Source: JBDUCV01 sp040003255
GTDB lineage: Bacteria; Actinomycetota; Actinomycetes; Mycobacteriales; Jatrophihabitantaceae
Direction: 5' to 3'
NCBI GenBank assembly: GCA_040003255.1
Contig: JBDUCV010000028.1
Span: 1 to 28,756, forward strand
Length of the DNA stretch: 28,756 nt
Positions 22,436 through 28,756 of this stretch are shown here, piece after piece; position 1 is the first letter of the stretch; every line of letters begins with the position of its first letter. The notes below the pieces were generated by a model, which saw nothing but the letters and a program-made list of their open reading frames with translations, searched no databases and was not told the origin of the DNA. A program made the position numbers and the translations under genes.

Positions 22436-22471
22436 CTGAACCCCCGCGAGGCCGGGAAGGTCACCGCCGCA

Positions 22472-22486
22472 ATGGATCCTATCCAT
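22472..22486. promoter_or_regulatory. 15-bp palindrome in the divergent DUF2235/metallopeptidase spacer
   Basis: ATGGAT and ATCCAT flank a CCT loop in perfect dyad symmetry. On the minus strand TTGACG (a good -35) lies just upstream and TAGGAT overlaps the dyad, although their 14-bp gap is short. A regulator bound here could act on both divergent transcripts. Confidence 0.45.
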
Positions 22487-22548
22487 GTCACTCACCGTCA
22501 ATTGCCGGTAGCGTCGGCGTGACAGCACCTCTGGCGGGGGTGATCGGC

Positions 22549-24426
22549 GTGACGGACAACAGCCCGATAGTGCCTCCACCGGCGCGACGCCGTTTGCAAG
22601 CGTTCGCGTTTGATCCGATGTCGACCCGGTTGAGCGGGCGGCGGTTGCACCTCGATGTTCGCTTCGAGCCCGTCGTGCCCGGGCCGATCGGTGAGCTCAT
22701 CCAGGTCGTGGACTACGACGGCACTCGCGATGCCTGGTACCGCCCGGTCGATCTCGAGGATGCGGCGATCCTCGCCCAGGGTGGTCTTCGACCGGCAGAA
22801 GGCGATCCCCGCACTCATCAGCAGGTCGTGTACGCCGTGGCGATGAGCGTGATCGAGCGGTTCGAGCGATTCCTCGGTCGTCGGTTCCGTTGGCGTGGCG
22901 GCCAGTCGCTCGTCCTCGTGCCGCACGCGTTCGAGGGCCGCAATGCATTCTTCGACCCGACGCGGCGGGCGGTGCTGTTCGGCTACTACCGCGCCGACGA
23001 TCGGGATCCTGGCCCCAACCTGCCGGGTCAGGTCATGTTCACCTGCTTGTCGGTGGACATCGTCGCGCACGAGGTCACGCATGCGCTCATGCACCGGATC
23101 AGGCCCAACTTCTCCGTCGCGACAAACGCGGATGTCTTCGCGTGGCACGAGGCGTTCGCCGACCTGGTGGCGTTGTTCCATCACTTCGTGTTTCCCGAAG
23201 TGGTTTCCGACGCCGTCGCGAACGGCCGTGGCGATCTTCGCGAGGGGCAGGGGCTGCTGGACCTGGCGCGTGAGTTCGGCGAGTCAACTGGCCGGGGCGC
23301 GGCACTGCGATCGGCGATCAGTGACCGGGAGGCGACGCCAGAGCGGTTCCGCAACGCGACCGAGCCGCACGAGCGCGGTGCATGTTTCGTCGCCGGGGTA
23401 TTCGACGCCTTCCTGGCCACGTATCGGCGCAGTATCGCCGACCTGCTGCGCATCGCGACCGGTGGAACTGGTGTCCTGCCGCCGGGCCACCTGCACCCGG
23501 ACCTGGTCGCCCGGGTCACCACCGAAGCGGGCAACAGCGCCGATCGGTTCCTCGGCATGGTCGTGCGGGCGTTCGACTTCCTGCCGGTCGTCGACGTCAC
23601 GTTCGGCGACGTCGTCCGGGCGATTGTCACGGCCGACCGCGCCTTGTACCCCGAGGACGCGTCTCAACTGCGCGCGACCTTGGTCGAGTGCCTGCGGCGG
23701 CGGGGTATCTACCCGGCACGGATCTCGTCCCTCGCCGACGAGGCGCTCTCTTGGCCGTCGCCGGCAGTGCCGCTGGCATTGCCATCGACCGGATTCGATC
23801 TGTCCACCGTGATCCACTCGGCAACGCAGGACCTTGACCCCACCAGCGTCGCCGGTGCCGTGCAATCCGAGCCCGGCAGCGACGCAGGCGGAGAATCATC
23901 GAGCGTCACAATCGGCGGCGGCACAGAGCAGTTCGCGCCGGCATTGACGAGATGGGCGCAGCAACACGCGATCGAACTGGGCCTCGATCCGGGCGCGACG
24001 ACGAGCCTGAGCGGCCTGCACGTCGTCTACCGACGGGCGGCCGACGGTCAGCCCCGACCCCAGATCGTCGTCCAGTTCCAGCAGCGTCGACGCGACCTCG
24101 AGGACCAGTCCGTGCCCGAACACCTGCGGGTGCCGATGCGCGCCGGCACAACGCTGGTCACCCGCATCGACGGAACGGTCGACCGATTGGTCGCTAAACC
24201 GCTACCCCTCGGCAATCCGGCCACGCTTGCGGGCCTGCCGCCCGAGCTCCTGGCCATCGGGCAGGACCATCACGACACCGGCGCCGAGCGGCTGGCCGCG
24301 ATCGAAGCGTGGCTCGAAGGCGTGAAGCAGCAGGACGCGCTCTCCGCATGGACCTCGACGCCGGCACTGTCACGGCTCACCTTCGCCCAGTTGCACTCGG
24401 TCGCACAGAACGTGCCAGGTCGATGA
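22549..24426 (+). CDS. Thermolysin-like (gluzincin) zinc metallopeptidase
   Basis: The 625-residue product carries HEVTH (174-178) and, 23 residues after its last His, EAFAD (Glu201, Asp205), the spacing and form of the M4/thermolysin zinc site. PHERGACFVAGVF around His274 may supply the transition-state histidine. The family core is about 80-400. The N-terminus (RRLQAFAFDPMSTRL) and a C-terminal region (about 455-625) match nothing I recognise. It lacks a signal peptide, so unlike secreted M4 enzymes it seems cytoplasmic, or exported by an unknown route. I start at GTG 22549 after GGGGGTG; an upstream GTG near 22519 is possible. The stop overlaps the MBL gene by 4 bp. Confidence 0.85.
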   Translation: MTDNSPIVPPPARRRLQAFAFDPMSTRLSGRRLHLDVRFEPVVPGPIGELIQVVDYDGTRDAWYRPVDLEDAAILAQGGLRPAEGDPRTHQQVVYAVAMSVIERFERFLGRRFRWRGGQSLVLVPHAFEGRNAFFDPTRRAVLFGYYRADDRDPGPNLPGQVMFTCLSVDIVAHEVTHALMHRIRPNFSVATNADVFAWHEAFADLVALFHHFVFPEVVSDAVANGRGDLREGQGLLDLAREFGESTGRGAALRSAISDREATPERFRNATEPHERGACFVAGVFDAFLATYRRSIADLLRIATGGTGVLPPGHLHPDLVARVTTEAGNSADRFLGMVVRAFDFLPVVDVTFGDVVRAIVTADRALYPEDASQLRATLVECLRRRGIYPARISSLADEALSWPSPAVPLALPSTGFDLSTVIHSATQDLDPTSVAGAVQSEPGSDAGGESSSVTIGGGTEQFAPALTRWAQQHAIELGLDPGATTSLSGLHVVYRRAADGQPRPQIVVQFQQRRRDLEDQSVPEHLRVPMRAGTTLVTRIDGTVDRLVAKPLPLGNPATLAGLPPELLAIGQDHHDTGAERLAAIEAWLEGVKQQDALSAWTSTPALSRLTFAQLHSVAQNVPGR

Positions 24427-25694
24427 CAGCCGCCAAGCTCACGGTGAGCGTGCGGATGTACAACGTCGGCTTCGGCGACGCGTTCCTCGTCACAGCTCGC
24501 AAGGGAAGACAGACCTGGCGCATGATCGTCGACTGCGGAGTCCACGCCCACGGGCGAGCCCGACCGCTCGAGGACAGCGTCAAGGCGATCATCGACGACC
24601 TGCGCGGCACCGACCCCGCCGCAATGCCGCACGTCGACGTCATCGTCGCCACCCACCACCACGCCGACCACATCGCCGGCTTCGCTCTGGACGCATGGCA
24701 GCAGGTGGCCGTCGACGAGGTCTGGGTTCCATTCGTAGAGGATCCAAACGACAAGGACGCCAAGGCGCTGCGTCAGGCGCAAGAGGGCGTCACGAACCGG
24801 CTCCTTGGCCTGATCGAACATCGCGCGCACGGGCTCGACCCGGGAGCCTGGCCGGACGCGCTCACCTCGGCGAAGTGGTTAGCAGTCAACTCATTTGGCA
24901 ACGCCCGGGCGACCGACCGACTGCTGGGCCGCAACGGGCTCGGCTTTGCCAAGGCACACACGGTCCGGTACCTACCGTCAACGAACCCCGACGAACAGAT
25001 AATCGCGACGACCATCAAGGACGTGCGCGTTCACGTGCTGGGGCCGTCCCGGGACCCGGCCTTCCTCAAGCACATGGACCCGCCCGCGCAGGCGGGCTGG
25101 CTCACGCTGGACAGCGACACCACCCCAGTCGCCGTCAGCGACAAGACGCTTTTCGCCACCCCGTTCATCATGGATGCCGCCGCTTGCCAACGCGATTTCC
25201 CGCAGCTTGCCGCAGCCCATCAATCCCTCAAGCATCTCGATCAGCTAAACGACGCCGGACTTCTGGCGGCCGCGTCGATCCTCGAACGATCGGTCAACAA
25301 CACCAGCGTTTTCTTCGTCCTCGACGTCGGCGGGTTACACCTTGTCTTCCCGGGCGACTCACAACAGGGCGCGTGGGACCACGTTCTTTCTGATCCCGAC
25401 AGCGAGTCGCTGGTGTCCTCAGCGGCCTTCTACAAGATCGCGCATCACGGCTCAGGCAACGGCACGCCGAAGAAATATGTCGAGCAGCTGCTGGTCGACG
25501 GCGGGTACGCGATGCTGCCTTGGGGGCTAGTCAAACGCTGGCAGGACACGATCCCCAAGGCAGAGCTCCTCAACTCCCTGCTCGCGCACCATCACCACGT
25601 CATTCGCGCCGACAAACCAGTCGCCGAACCCAACCGAGTCACCGTCAGCGGAGACCTGTGGAGCGAGTTCACCTGCACCGCCAACCAGCGGTAG
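24423..25694 (+). CDS. Metallo-beta-lactamase-fold hydrolase (ComEC-like)
   Basis: The 423-residue product opens VSVRMYNVGFGDAFLVTA, the first strand seen in ComEC/Rec2-like MBL proteins. The zinc motif is THHHADH (77-83; His78, His80, Asp82, His83), followed later by LVFPGDSQQG and KIAHHGSGNGTP, which supply the remaining ligands. It should hydrolyse a phosphodiester or ester bond; the ComEC relatives act on DNA, but no DNA-specific domain is seen here. ATG 24423 overlaps the metallopeptidase stop by 4 bp, so the two are made together. The region between the zinc motifs is longer than usual. The transcript ends at a strong hairpin (25801-25829). Confidence 0.88.
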   Translation: MTAAKLTVSVRMYNVGFGDAFLVTARKGRQTWRMIVDCGVHAHGRARPLEDSVKAIIDDLRGTDPAAMPHVDVIVATHHHADHIAGFALDAWQQVAVDEVWVPFVEDPNDKDAKALRQAQEGVTNRLLGLIEHRAHGLDPGAWPDALTSAKWLAVNSFGNARATDRLLGRNGLGFAKAHTVRYLPSTNPDEQIIATTIKDVRVHVLGPSRDPAFLKHMDPPAQAGWLTLDSDTTPVAVSDKTLFATPFIMDAAACQRDFPQLAAAHQSLKHLDQLNDAGLLAAASILERSVNNTSVFFVLDVGGLHLVFPGDSQQGAWDHVLSDPDSESLVSSAAFYKIAHHGSGNGTPKKYVEQLLVDGGYAMLPWGLVKRWQDTIPKAELLNSLLAHHHHVIRADKPVAEPNRVTVSGDLWSEFTCTANQR

Positions 25695-25800
25695 CGTCAG
25701 CTCGCGGTTCCAGGACGAGAGATGCCCCGACTGCCTCGCTGAACGAGCAGATGACCGTCGTCGGCGGCAACCTGGAGGCGGATGAAAGCTGCGAGTGGCC

Positions 25801-25829
25801 GACACCGCCGCGCCTAGCGCGCCGGTGTC
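25801..25829. terminator. Strong hairpin between converging operons
   Basis: A 13-bp stem with one mismatch, GACACCGCCGCGC pairing with GCGCGCCGGTGTC around a CTA loop, lies in the 151-bp spacer between the MBL gene and the convergent DUF3618 gene. It could stop transcripts from both sides, although no U-tract follows. The rest of the spacer shows nothing else. Confidence 0.7.
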
Positions 25830-25845
25830 AGCCAACCCGGTCGAA

Positions 25846-26445
25846 CTACTGCTGCAGCGGTTCCTTGACGTCAGCCGCAACAGACTTCGCATGATCAGCG
25901 GTCTCCGTGGCGGCGTCGGTGGCCACCGACTTGATCTGCTGCGCAGAGTCCTGCAGCGGCTGTTGAAGGTTGCTGGCCACCTCCTGTGCCGATTCCTTGA
26001 TCGGCTCGACCAGGTCGCCGGCCTTGTCCTCGGCCAGCCGGGCCACGTCCTGTTCGCGCTGGCTGGCGGGCACCAGCGACGACGCCAGCCAGCCGACGCC
26101 GAAGGCGACGACGCCAGCGGCCAGCGGGTTGCCCTGCGTCTGCCGCCGGACCGCCTGCGGCGCGGCAGTCGCCGCGTCACCGACAGTCGACGCCGCGGAG
26201 CTGACGGCTTCCTTTGCCGAGGACGCTCCCGAGCTCACCGAGTCGCCTGCACCCCGCAGGCCGCCGCCATTGTTGGACGAGCCCATGACCCGCTCCTTGA
26301 CTGAGACCGCTGCACCCTTGATCCGGTCGACTCGCCGGCCGACCGCCTTCGACGGTGACACTTTTTCGCTGAGCCGGTCGACGTCGGCACTCAAGGACGC
26401 GCGGGTCCGCTCGATGTTGCGCTGGATCTCCTGAGGACTGCTCAT
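25846..26445 (-). CDS. DUF3618-domain membrane protein
   Basis: The 199-residue product starts SSPQEIQRNIERTRASLSADVDRL, the DUF3618 signature (I-E-x-T-R-x-x-L), and then runs through a Ser/Ala-rich helical part. One hydrophobic helix (about 107-125, NPLAAGVVAFGVGWLASSL) and a long Ala/Gln-rich amphipathic tail (SAQEVASNLQQPLQDSAQQ) follow. Its function is unknown. In actinobacteria such genes cluster with holin-like DUF1469 and related membrane proteins, as here, and the cluster is often stress-induced. GGAGA sits 6 nt upstream of the ATG. It is last of three genes read from the promoter at 27798-27823. Confidence 0.88.
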   Translation of the reverse strand: MSSPQEIQRNIERTRASLSADVDRLSEKVSPSKAVGRRVDRIKGAAVSVKERVMGSSNNGGGLRGAGDSVSSGASSAKEAVSSAASTVGDAATAAPQAVRRQTQGNPLAAGVVAFGVGWLASSLVPASQREQDVARLAEDKAGDLVEPIKESAQEVASNLQQPLQDSAQQIKSVATDAATETADHAKSVAADVKEPLQQ

Positions 26446-26454
26446 GTTGTCTCC

Positions 26455-26862
26455 TTAACGGCCCTTGAGGGCGTCGGGAACCTGCTTGATGGTCTCGACG
26501 GTCCGTTCGGGTTTGGGATGGACGGTGCGCAGCTTGCTGCGTCCGAGGCTGAACAGGACGACGCCAATGACCGCCCAGATCGCTGCGACGATCAGTGCCG
26601 CCCAGCCCTGGTCCATGACGTTGGCCAGCCCCCACCACAGGGCCATGGACAGGAACAACAGCACCATGTAGCCCGCAAAGCCTGCCCCGCCGAGCATTCC
26701 GGCGGCCTTGCCGGTCTTGGCCGCCTCGGTCTTGACCTCTGCCTTGGCCAGTTCGAGTTCTTGCCGCATGAGCGTCGAGAGATCGCGGCTCACCTCAGAG
26801 ATCAGTTCGCCGACCGAGGCGGATCCGACACTCCTAGCCGAGTCGGTGCTCGAAGCAGTCAC
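26455..26862 (-). CDS. Phage-holin-family (DUF1469) membrane protein
   Basis: The 135-residue product has an amphipathic N-terminal part (VGELISEVSRDLSTLMRQELELAKAEVKTEA) typical of the actinobacterial holin superfamily III. Two transmembrane helices follow (about 56-80 and 86-107), then a basic tail. Despite its name this family is widespread on chromosomes and is thought to be a membrane component rather than a lysis protein, so no prophage is implied. Its start overlaps the stop of the preceding gene by 4 bp, and it is followed 9 bp later by the DUF3618 gene, giving a tight three-gene unit. Confidence 0.9.
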   Translation of the reverse strand: MTASSTDSARSVGSASVGELISEVSRDLSTLMRQELELAKAEVKTEAAKTGKAAGMLGGAGFAGYMVLLFLSMALWWGLANVMDQGWAALIVAAIWAVIGVVLFSLGRSKLRTVHPKPERTVETIKQVPDALKGR

Positions 26863-27707
26863 TGCCGCTCCTCCCAGCTCGCACCCGGTGCCTGCTGGGC
26901 CAGCCCGCCATAGGGCTCGCCGGTGTTCGCCGTGCCCGGCTGGCTGGAGTAGCCGCCAGGAACGGGAGTTCCGGCCGGGACCCGGTAGCCGATGACCTCG
27001 GTCTCGGATTCGGTGCTCGGCGCCGCGGCAGGCTGCTCCGGGTAGGCCTGGTGACGCGCCCAGTCTTGCGGGTCGGTCCAGCCCTGCGGGTCGGTCCAGC
27101 CCTGCGGAGCCGCAAAGGTCTCGGTAGCCGGCAAGGGCTGCGAAGCAGATTCGGCCTGCCGGCCGCTGACCCGCTGCGGCGAGCCGCTGCCGTCCTCCGA
27201 ATGCGCGGCCACAACGCCTCGGGTCAGCCGCCCGGCCAGTACCCCGGTGAGCGCGGCGCCCAACAGGAACACGCCTGGCCGGCTGCGCGCGAAGGAGCGC
27301 AGCTCCTCGACCAGGTCACCCGGCTCGCGGCCGTCCAGCCAGTTGGCGACACCGTGGACCCGGTCGCGCGCCTGGCTGACCAGCTCGTTGGCGACGCCCG
27401 GCTGCTCATTGTGGTGGGTCATCCCGCCGAGCTCGTCGGCCAGCGAGCGCAGGTTGTCGACCAGCTTGCTCTGCTGGCTGCCCGCCTGCTCCTTGACCTG
27501 GCCGCGCGCCTCACCGAGCAGGTCACGCGCCTGCCGGCGGGTCTCGTCGGCGACTTCCTTCGCCTTCTCGGTCGCGGTGTGTGCCACGTCGGCCCCGCCT
27601 TGCTTCGCCGCCTGCGCGGCGTCAGTCGCCTTGTCCTTCAACGGCGGGCCGTCGATGTCGAACGGCGGGGGGGCCGGCGTGCTTGCCGGTGAGTAGTAGT
27701 CGCTCAT
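26859..27707 (-). CDS. Ala/Gln-rich single-pass membrane protein of the holin/DUF3618 operon
   Basis: The 282-residue product begins with a Pro-rich segment. A helical region follows (about 25-100, DKATDAAQAAKQGGADVAHTATEKAKEVADETRRQARDLL) that resembles LEA-like or apolipoprotein-like amphipathic repeats, and then VANELVSQARDRVHGVANWLDGREPGDL. One transmembrane helix (about 143-160, RPGVFLLGAALTGVLAG) is followed by a Pro/Gly/Ser-rich tail with QGWTDP repeats (201-215). I know no function; the family travels with holin-like and DUF3618 genes. GGAGGAACC precedes the ATG, a strong ribosome site. It is first in the operon controlled by a SigF/SigB-type promoter. Confidence 0.85.
   Translation of the reverse strand: MSDYYSPASTPAPPPFDIDGPPLKDKATDAAQAAKQGGADVAHTATEKAKEVADETRRQARDLLGEARGQVKEQAGSQQSKLVDNLRSLADELGGMTHHNEQPGVANELVSQARDRVHGVANWLDGREPGDLVEELRSFARSRPGVFLLGAALTGVLAGRLTRGVVAAHSEDGSGSPQRVSGRQAESASQPLPATETFAAPQGWTDPQGWTDPQDWARHQAYPEQPAAAPSTESETEVIGYRVPAGTPVPGGYSSQPGTANTGEPYGGLAQQAPGASWEERQ
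27061..27110. repeat. 18-bp tandem repeats coding for QGWTDP
   Basis: Two and a partial third copy of an 18-bp unit (reading TGCGGGTCGGTCCAGCCC on the plus strand) encode successive DPQGWT repeats in the tail of the first stress-operon gene. The copies are nearly identical at DNA level, so the number may vary between strains. Confidence 0.85.
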
Positions 27708-27797
27708 GGTTCCTCCAGGAGTGTGAGCACCACAGGGGTTGTCACTGCCTGAACATGCCCCGTGTTGAATGGCGAGCCCCAGCGGGCTGTCGCGGTA

Positions 27798-27823
27798 GTA
27801 CCCGCCGCACCGGTCGGCCTAAC
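27798..27823 (-). promoter_or_regulatory. SigF/SigB-type promoter of the DUF3618 operon
   Basis: On the minus strand GTTA (27820-27823) and GGGTAC (27798-27803) are 16 bp apart, close to the general-stress consensus GTTT-N14-16-GGGTAT of mycobacterial SigF and Streptomyces SigB. Transcription would start near 27790, leaving a leader of about 80 nt before ATG 27707. Confidence 0.6.
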
Positions 27824-27932
27824 ACCCACCCGTTGGCCGTCCACAGCCGGTGTGCGAGCCATTCCGCAAGTGGCCGGCGCCGAGTAGCCTCTGCCGGATT
27901 GCAGCGCGCAAGCGCCGACACAGGAGTGGGTT

Positions 27933-28756
27933 TTGGCATCGGGGCCGGCCATCGTCGAGAGCGAGGTGCGCGAGCTCGTCCGCCGTCGGGGCATCGACCC
28001 GATCGTCGAGCCGGGCGCGGTGCGGCGGCTGGTCGACGACGTCATCAGCGAGTACCTCGACCGCTCGATCACCTCGTCGTTGCCGCCGCTGGGCGACACC
28101 ACGGTCGTCGCGCGGTCGGTCGTCGATGCGGTGTCCGGGTTCGGGCCGCTGCAGCCCTTTCTCGACGACCGCACCATCGAAGAGATCTGGATCAACGAGC
28201 CCGGCCGGGTGTTCATCGCCCGCCGCGGCCGTTCGGAACTGACCACCCTGATCCTGACTGCTGATCAGGTCGCCGAACTGGTCGAGCGGATGTTGCGCAC
28301 GTCAGGACGACGCATCGACCTCTCTACCCCATTCGTCGACGCGATGCTGCCCGACGGGTCACGGCTACATGTGGTTATCCCGCAGATCACTCGGCAGCAC
28401 ATGGCGGTGAACATCCGCAAATTCGTGCTGGGCCTGCACTCGCTGGACGAGCTGGTCACCGCCGGTTCACTCACCGCACAGGCCGCGCGGTTCCTCGAGG
28501 CGAGCGTTGCAGCGGGGTTGAACGTCCTGGTCTCCGGCGGGACCCAGGCGGGAAAGACCACCATGCTGAACGCGCTATGCGCGGCGATACCGGCTCGCGA
28601 GCGCGTGGTCACCGTCGAGGAAGTATTCGAGCTGCAGGTAGCCCAGCCCGATGTCGTCTCGATGCAAACCCGGCAGGCGAACCTCGAGGGCTCCGGTGAG
28701 ATCCCGATGCGGCGCCTGGTCAAGGAGGCACTACGGATGCGGCCGAGCCGGCTGAT
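27933..28756 (+). CDS. CpaF/TadA-type secretion ATPase (3' end beyond the window)
   Basis: The gene runs off the right edge; 274 codons are seen. The N-terminal part contains ISEYLDRSITSSLPPLGD. The core holds VSGFGPLQPFLDDRTIEEIWIN, the RRIDLSTPFVDAMLPDGSRLH block, the Walker A SGGTQAGKTTMLNAL, the acidic VTVEEVFELQV (Asp box) and LVKEALRMRPSRL, all CpaF/TadA signatures. It powers Tad/Flp pilus assembly or related secretion; the tadB/tadC genes would follow outside the window. The best start is TTG 27933, 6 nt after AGGAG (27922-27926). The frame has no stop before the edge. It is divergent from the membrane-stress operon. Confidence 0.93.
   Translation, partial: MASGPAIVESEVRELVRRRGIDPIVEPGAVRRLVDDVISEYLDRSITSSLPPLGDTTVVARSVVDAVSGFGPLQPFLDDRTIEEIWINEPGRVFIARRGRSELTTLILTADQVAELVERMLRTSGRRIDLSTPFVDAMLPDGSRLHVVIPQITRQHMAVNIRKFVLGLHSLDELVTAGSLTAQAARFLEASVAAGLNVLVSGGTQAGKTTMLNALCAAIPARERVVTVEEVFELQVAQPDVVSMQTRQANLEGSGEIPMRRLVKEALRMRPSRL

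Noticed and set aside
26455..26862. Prophage indicated by a holin-family gene
   Set aside because: No integrase, terminase, capsid or lysin gene is present; DUF1469 proteins are common chromosomal membrane proteins in actinobacteria.

Overview
This window comes from a high-GC Gram-positive bacterium of the Actinomycetota. The evidence is the very high GC content, frequent GTG/TTG starts, many apparently leaderless promoters, an F420-type PPOX protein, and the gene order O-methyltransferase / sigE / anti-sigma factor / htrA / tatB / mrp / DUF1003 / MgtE-like. That order matches, with insertions, the block around sigE in Mycobacterium tuberculosis (Rv1220c to Rv1232c). I cannot name the genus.

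Region by region. 1-3420 holds small redox and accessory genes: an OsmC-type protein, an O-methyltransferase, a Cys-rich small protein, a remnant of a TIGR03086-type gene, a TfoX N-terminal-domain protein, a GNAT acetyltransferase and a PspC-domain protein. 3375-6975 looks like a lysine-degradation locus: an ALDH7-type piperideine-6-carboxylate dehydrogenase and a saccharopine-dehydrogenase-like (possibly lysine 6-dehydrogenase) gene in one operon, divergent from a LysR regulator across a 55-bp spacer that holds a 32-bp palindrome. 6988-9013 carries a second O-methyltransferase and a PLP-dependent decarboxylase. 9052-12464 is the envelope-stress cluster sigE-rseA-htrA-tatB; sigE is preceded by a textbook ECF promoter (GGGAAC-N17-CGTT), which also fixes its start codon. 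12475-16987 holds a nested palindrome, mrp, a MarR-azlC-azlD operon, and a DUF1003/MgtE-like pair. 17033-20795 is mostly transport: an EamA exporter, an LppX/LprG-type lipoprotein, an MFS permease and a PnuC-like protein.

20840-25694 is the least ordinary stretch. It has an F420-type PPOX protein translationally coupled to a 28-residue upstream ORF, then a DUF2235 hydrolase divergent from a two-gene operon encoding a thermolysin-like (gluzincin) metallopeptidase and a ComEC-like metallo-beta-lactamase-fold hydrolase. It is my best candidate for an uncharacterised system, but its function is not visible from sequence. 25846-27707 is a three-gene membrane-stress operon (TM protein, holin-like, DUF3618) behind a SigF/SigB-type promoter. 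The window ends inside a CpaF/TadA secretion ATPase gene.

Two themes join these genes. One is envelope maintenance and stress, under two different alternative sigma promoters. The other is a recurrent promoter layout in which a TANNNT hexamer ends 6-8 nt before an ATG/GTG, suggesting leaderless mRNAs. One probable recent lesion is seen: a 32/30-bp tandem duplication that shifts the frame at the 3' end of the anti-sigma gene. No tRNA, rRNA, CRISPR array or insertion sequence was recognised.
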